In this document: positions 5,192-6,374 of the stretch, piece by piece
How the letters are laid out: each line of letters opens with the position of its first letter
Position numbering within the stretch: position 1 is the first letter of the stretch
NCBI GenBank assembly: GCA_035504175.1
Contig: DATJSJ010000131.1
Location: 1 to 6,374, forward strand
Origin: DATJSJ01 sp035504175
GTDB lineage: Bacteria > Pseudomonadota > Alphaproteobacteria > Acetobacterales > Acetobacteraceae
DNA: 6,374 bases
Direction: 5' to 3'
Translations under genes and position numbers: made by a program
Notes under the pieces: generated by a model
What the model was told of the DNA's origin: nothing
The model's database searches: none
Seen by the model: only the letters and a program-made list of their open reading frames with translations

Positions 5192-6374
5192 CTACTCGGC
5201 CGCGACCAGCTTGGTGCGGGCCGGGGCCGCGGCCAGCAGGGCGTTGTTGAGCGCTCCCGGCGACAGGCCGAGCGGCAGCACCCAGCCGCGCCCGGTCCGC
5301 CGCACCCGCTCGGGCGGCGTGCCGATATCGAACACCGCGACGTCCAGGCCGGCCTGCCACAGCTCGGTCAATGCGTAACACCAGGTCTCCGGCCAGATCG
5401 ACGGCAGGAAGCCGATATCGGCGCGCTGCGCCTGGATCAACCCGGCCACCTCGTCCTGGGAATATGGGCCGGTGATCGTGACCCGCCCGGTCGCGAGCAG
5501 CCTGGCATCGTCCTGGCTGTGGCCGACAAGGACGAATTCGAGCCCGGCGCCACGCTGCGCCGCGTCCCGCGCCGCCGCCAGCAGCACGTCATAGCCCTTG
5601 TCGATGCTGATGGCGCCGGCGATGCAGACCCGTACCGGCCCCGCGCGGCGAAGCGGCGCCGCCGGCGGCGGCGCCGAATCGTCCTCCCAGGCGACGATCT
5701 CCGGCCTGAGGCGGGGAAACGTGCGGCGCAGCCGCCGGGCGACATCGGGCGCCGGCACCACCACCCGTCGCGCCGAACCCAGCCGCACCGCGGAGCGCTC
5801 GCGCAATGCGTCTGCCGCGATGTCCTCTTCCAGGCGGCCGCCGGCATCGGCGAGGCAGGACACGCAGGCTGCCGGCGCCGGCTCACCGCAAAACCGCCGC
5901 TCCGGCCCGATCAGGGTGATGCGCGGGCAGAGCCAGGAATAATCATGCACCGCCACGTCGCAGGGGATGCCGAGCCGCTCCGGCAAGGTCAGCACCGACG
6001 GGTCGTGGCCGATGAAATGATGCAGCTCCACCGTCTCGGCCGCCGCCTCGCGCAGCAACGCCACGAGCGCGTCCATCTCGTCCGGCAGCGCGAAGCGCAG
6101 GTTGGGATGATCCGCGTCCATCCCGTCGGCGACCCGGCAGGCACGTGCTTCGCCGCCGCGCACGGGGCTCAGCACGATCGGCCGCCTGCCCGCGGCGCGC
6201 AGCGCGGCACAGCGCTGCCCGACATGGCGATGCACCCCGCCGCCCGCCGCGTGCGTGATCAGCACGACGGAGCCGCCCGGGACGCGGCCGCGGCGCCAGC
6301 GCAGCAGATCGATCCGCCGCCGCGCCGCGGCCAGCGGATCGGCCGCGATCCACGCCGCGATCAGCGCGTCGTAG
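5192..6374 (-). CDS. GT4-type (GT-B fold) glycosyltransferase with Cys cluster, 5'-partial
   Basis: The frame is open from the right window edge to a TAG at 5192-5194 (393 visible codons), so the N-terminus is missing. A GTG at 6265 could act as a start, but the frame upstream reads as plausible protein (an Ala/Arg-rich helix, residues 1-30) and no start signal is seen, so I treat it as internal. The glycosyltransferase part begins with VVLITHAAGGGVHRHV (36-51), the glycine-rich loop of the first Rossmann domain. HHFIGHD (118-124) and HDYSWLCPR (143-151) follow. The second domain starts near 247 (VRVCIAGAISIDKGYD) and carries ADIGFLPSIWPETW (318-331) with the GT4 E-x7-E pair Glu329/Glu337. 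Cysteines 149, 162, 170 and 173 form a possible metal site. The protein likely adds a sugar in the same polysaccharide pathway; donor and acceptor are unknown. The missing part may hold further domains, as such proteins are often long and multi-domain. Confidence 0.88.
   Translation of the reverse strand, partial: YDALIAAWIAADPLAAARRRIDLLRWRRGRVPGGSVVLITHAAGGGVHRHVGQRCAALRAAGRRPIVLSPVRGGEARACRVADGMDADHPNLRFALPDEMDALVALLREAAAETVELHHFIGHDPSVLTLPERLGIPCDVAVHDYSWLCPRITLIGPERRFCGEPAPAACVSCLADAGGRLEEDIAADALRERSAVRLGSARRVVVPAPDVARRLRRTFPRLRPEIVAWEDDSAPPPAAPLRRAGPVRVCIAGAISIDKGYDVLLAAARDAAQRGAGLEFVLVGHSQDDARLLATGRVTITGPYSQDEVAGLIQAQRADIGFLPSIWPETWCYALTELWQAGLDVAVFDIGTPPERVRRTGRGWVLPLGLSPGALNNALLAAAPARTKLVAAE

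Noticed and set aside
3651..5378. Open plus-strand frame of 575 codons antisense to rmlA and rmlB
   Set aside because: It mirrors two strongly conserved genes, has Arg/Ala-rich composition typical of GC-rich shadow frames, and shows no recognisable domain.
5114..5381. N-terminal extension of RmlB to a start at 5381
   Set aside because: The added 104 residues overlap the end of the GT4 gene in a different frame and are Arg/Gly-rich with no match to the SDR fold.

Overview
This is a very GC-rich window with dense, GC-ending codon use. It looks chromosomal and fits an alphaproteobacterium. I favour Acetobacteraceae/Rhodospirillales, because of the style of the proteins, a Cys-rich family 4 glycosyltransferase of a kind I associate with that group, and a GC-rich palindromic intergenic element. 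This placement is inference from memory, not a search result.

Layout. Positions 1-531 (+) hold the 3' part of an RluA-family pseudouridine synthase gene, a housekeeping RNA-modification gene that runs in from the left. It converges, across a 28-bp gap, on a block read entirely from the minus strand. In transcription order (right to left) that block is: a GT4-type glycosyltransferase cut by the right window edge (6374-5192); a 122-bp gap with several small inverted repeats; rmlB (5069-4014); rmlA (4001-3120); a 136-bp gap packed with hairpins; rmlC (2983-2426); rmlD (2426-1512, overlapping the rmlC stop by 1 nt); and a GT2 glycosyltransferase (1501-560).

Function. rmlA, rmlB, rmlC and rmlD together encode the complete four-step route from glucose-1-phosphate and dTTP to dTDP-L-rhamnose. 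The GT2 gene 10 bp after rmlD is a good candidate for an enzyme that uses this donor, and the GT4 gene upstream probably adds another sugar to the same polymer. The block is therefore best read as part of a surface-polysaccharide (O-antigen, exopolysaccharide or capsule) locus whose left border is the rluA-type gene.

All four Rml proteins are full length with their family motifs in place, and I see no frameshift or pseudogene. No tRNA, rRNA, CRISPR array, transposase or phage gene was recognised. The least ordinary parts are the hairpin-rich spacer inside the rml operon, the four-cysteine cluster in the GT4 protein, and the structured leader before rmlB. I do not see a convincing undescribed system here; the window is mostly a well-known pathway with a few regulatory puzzles.
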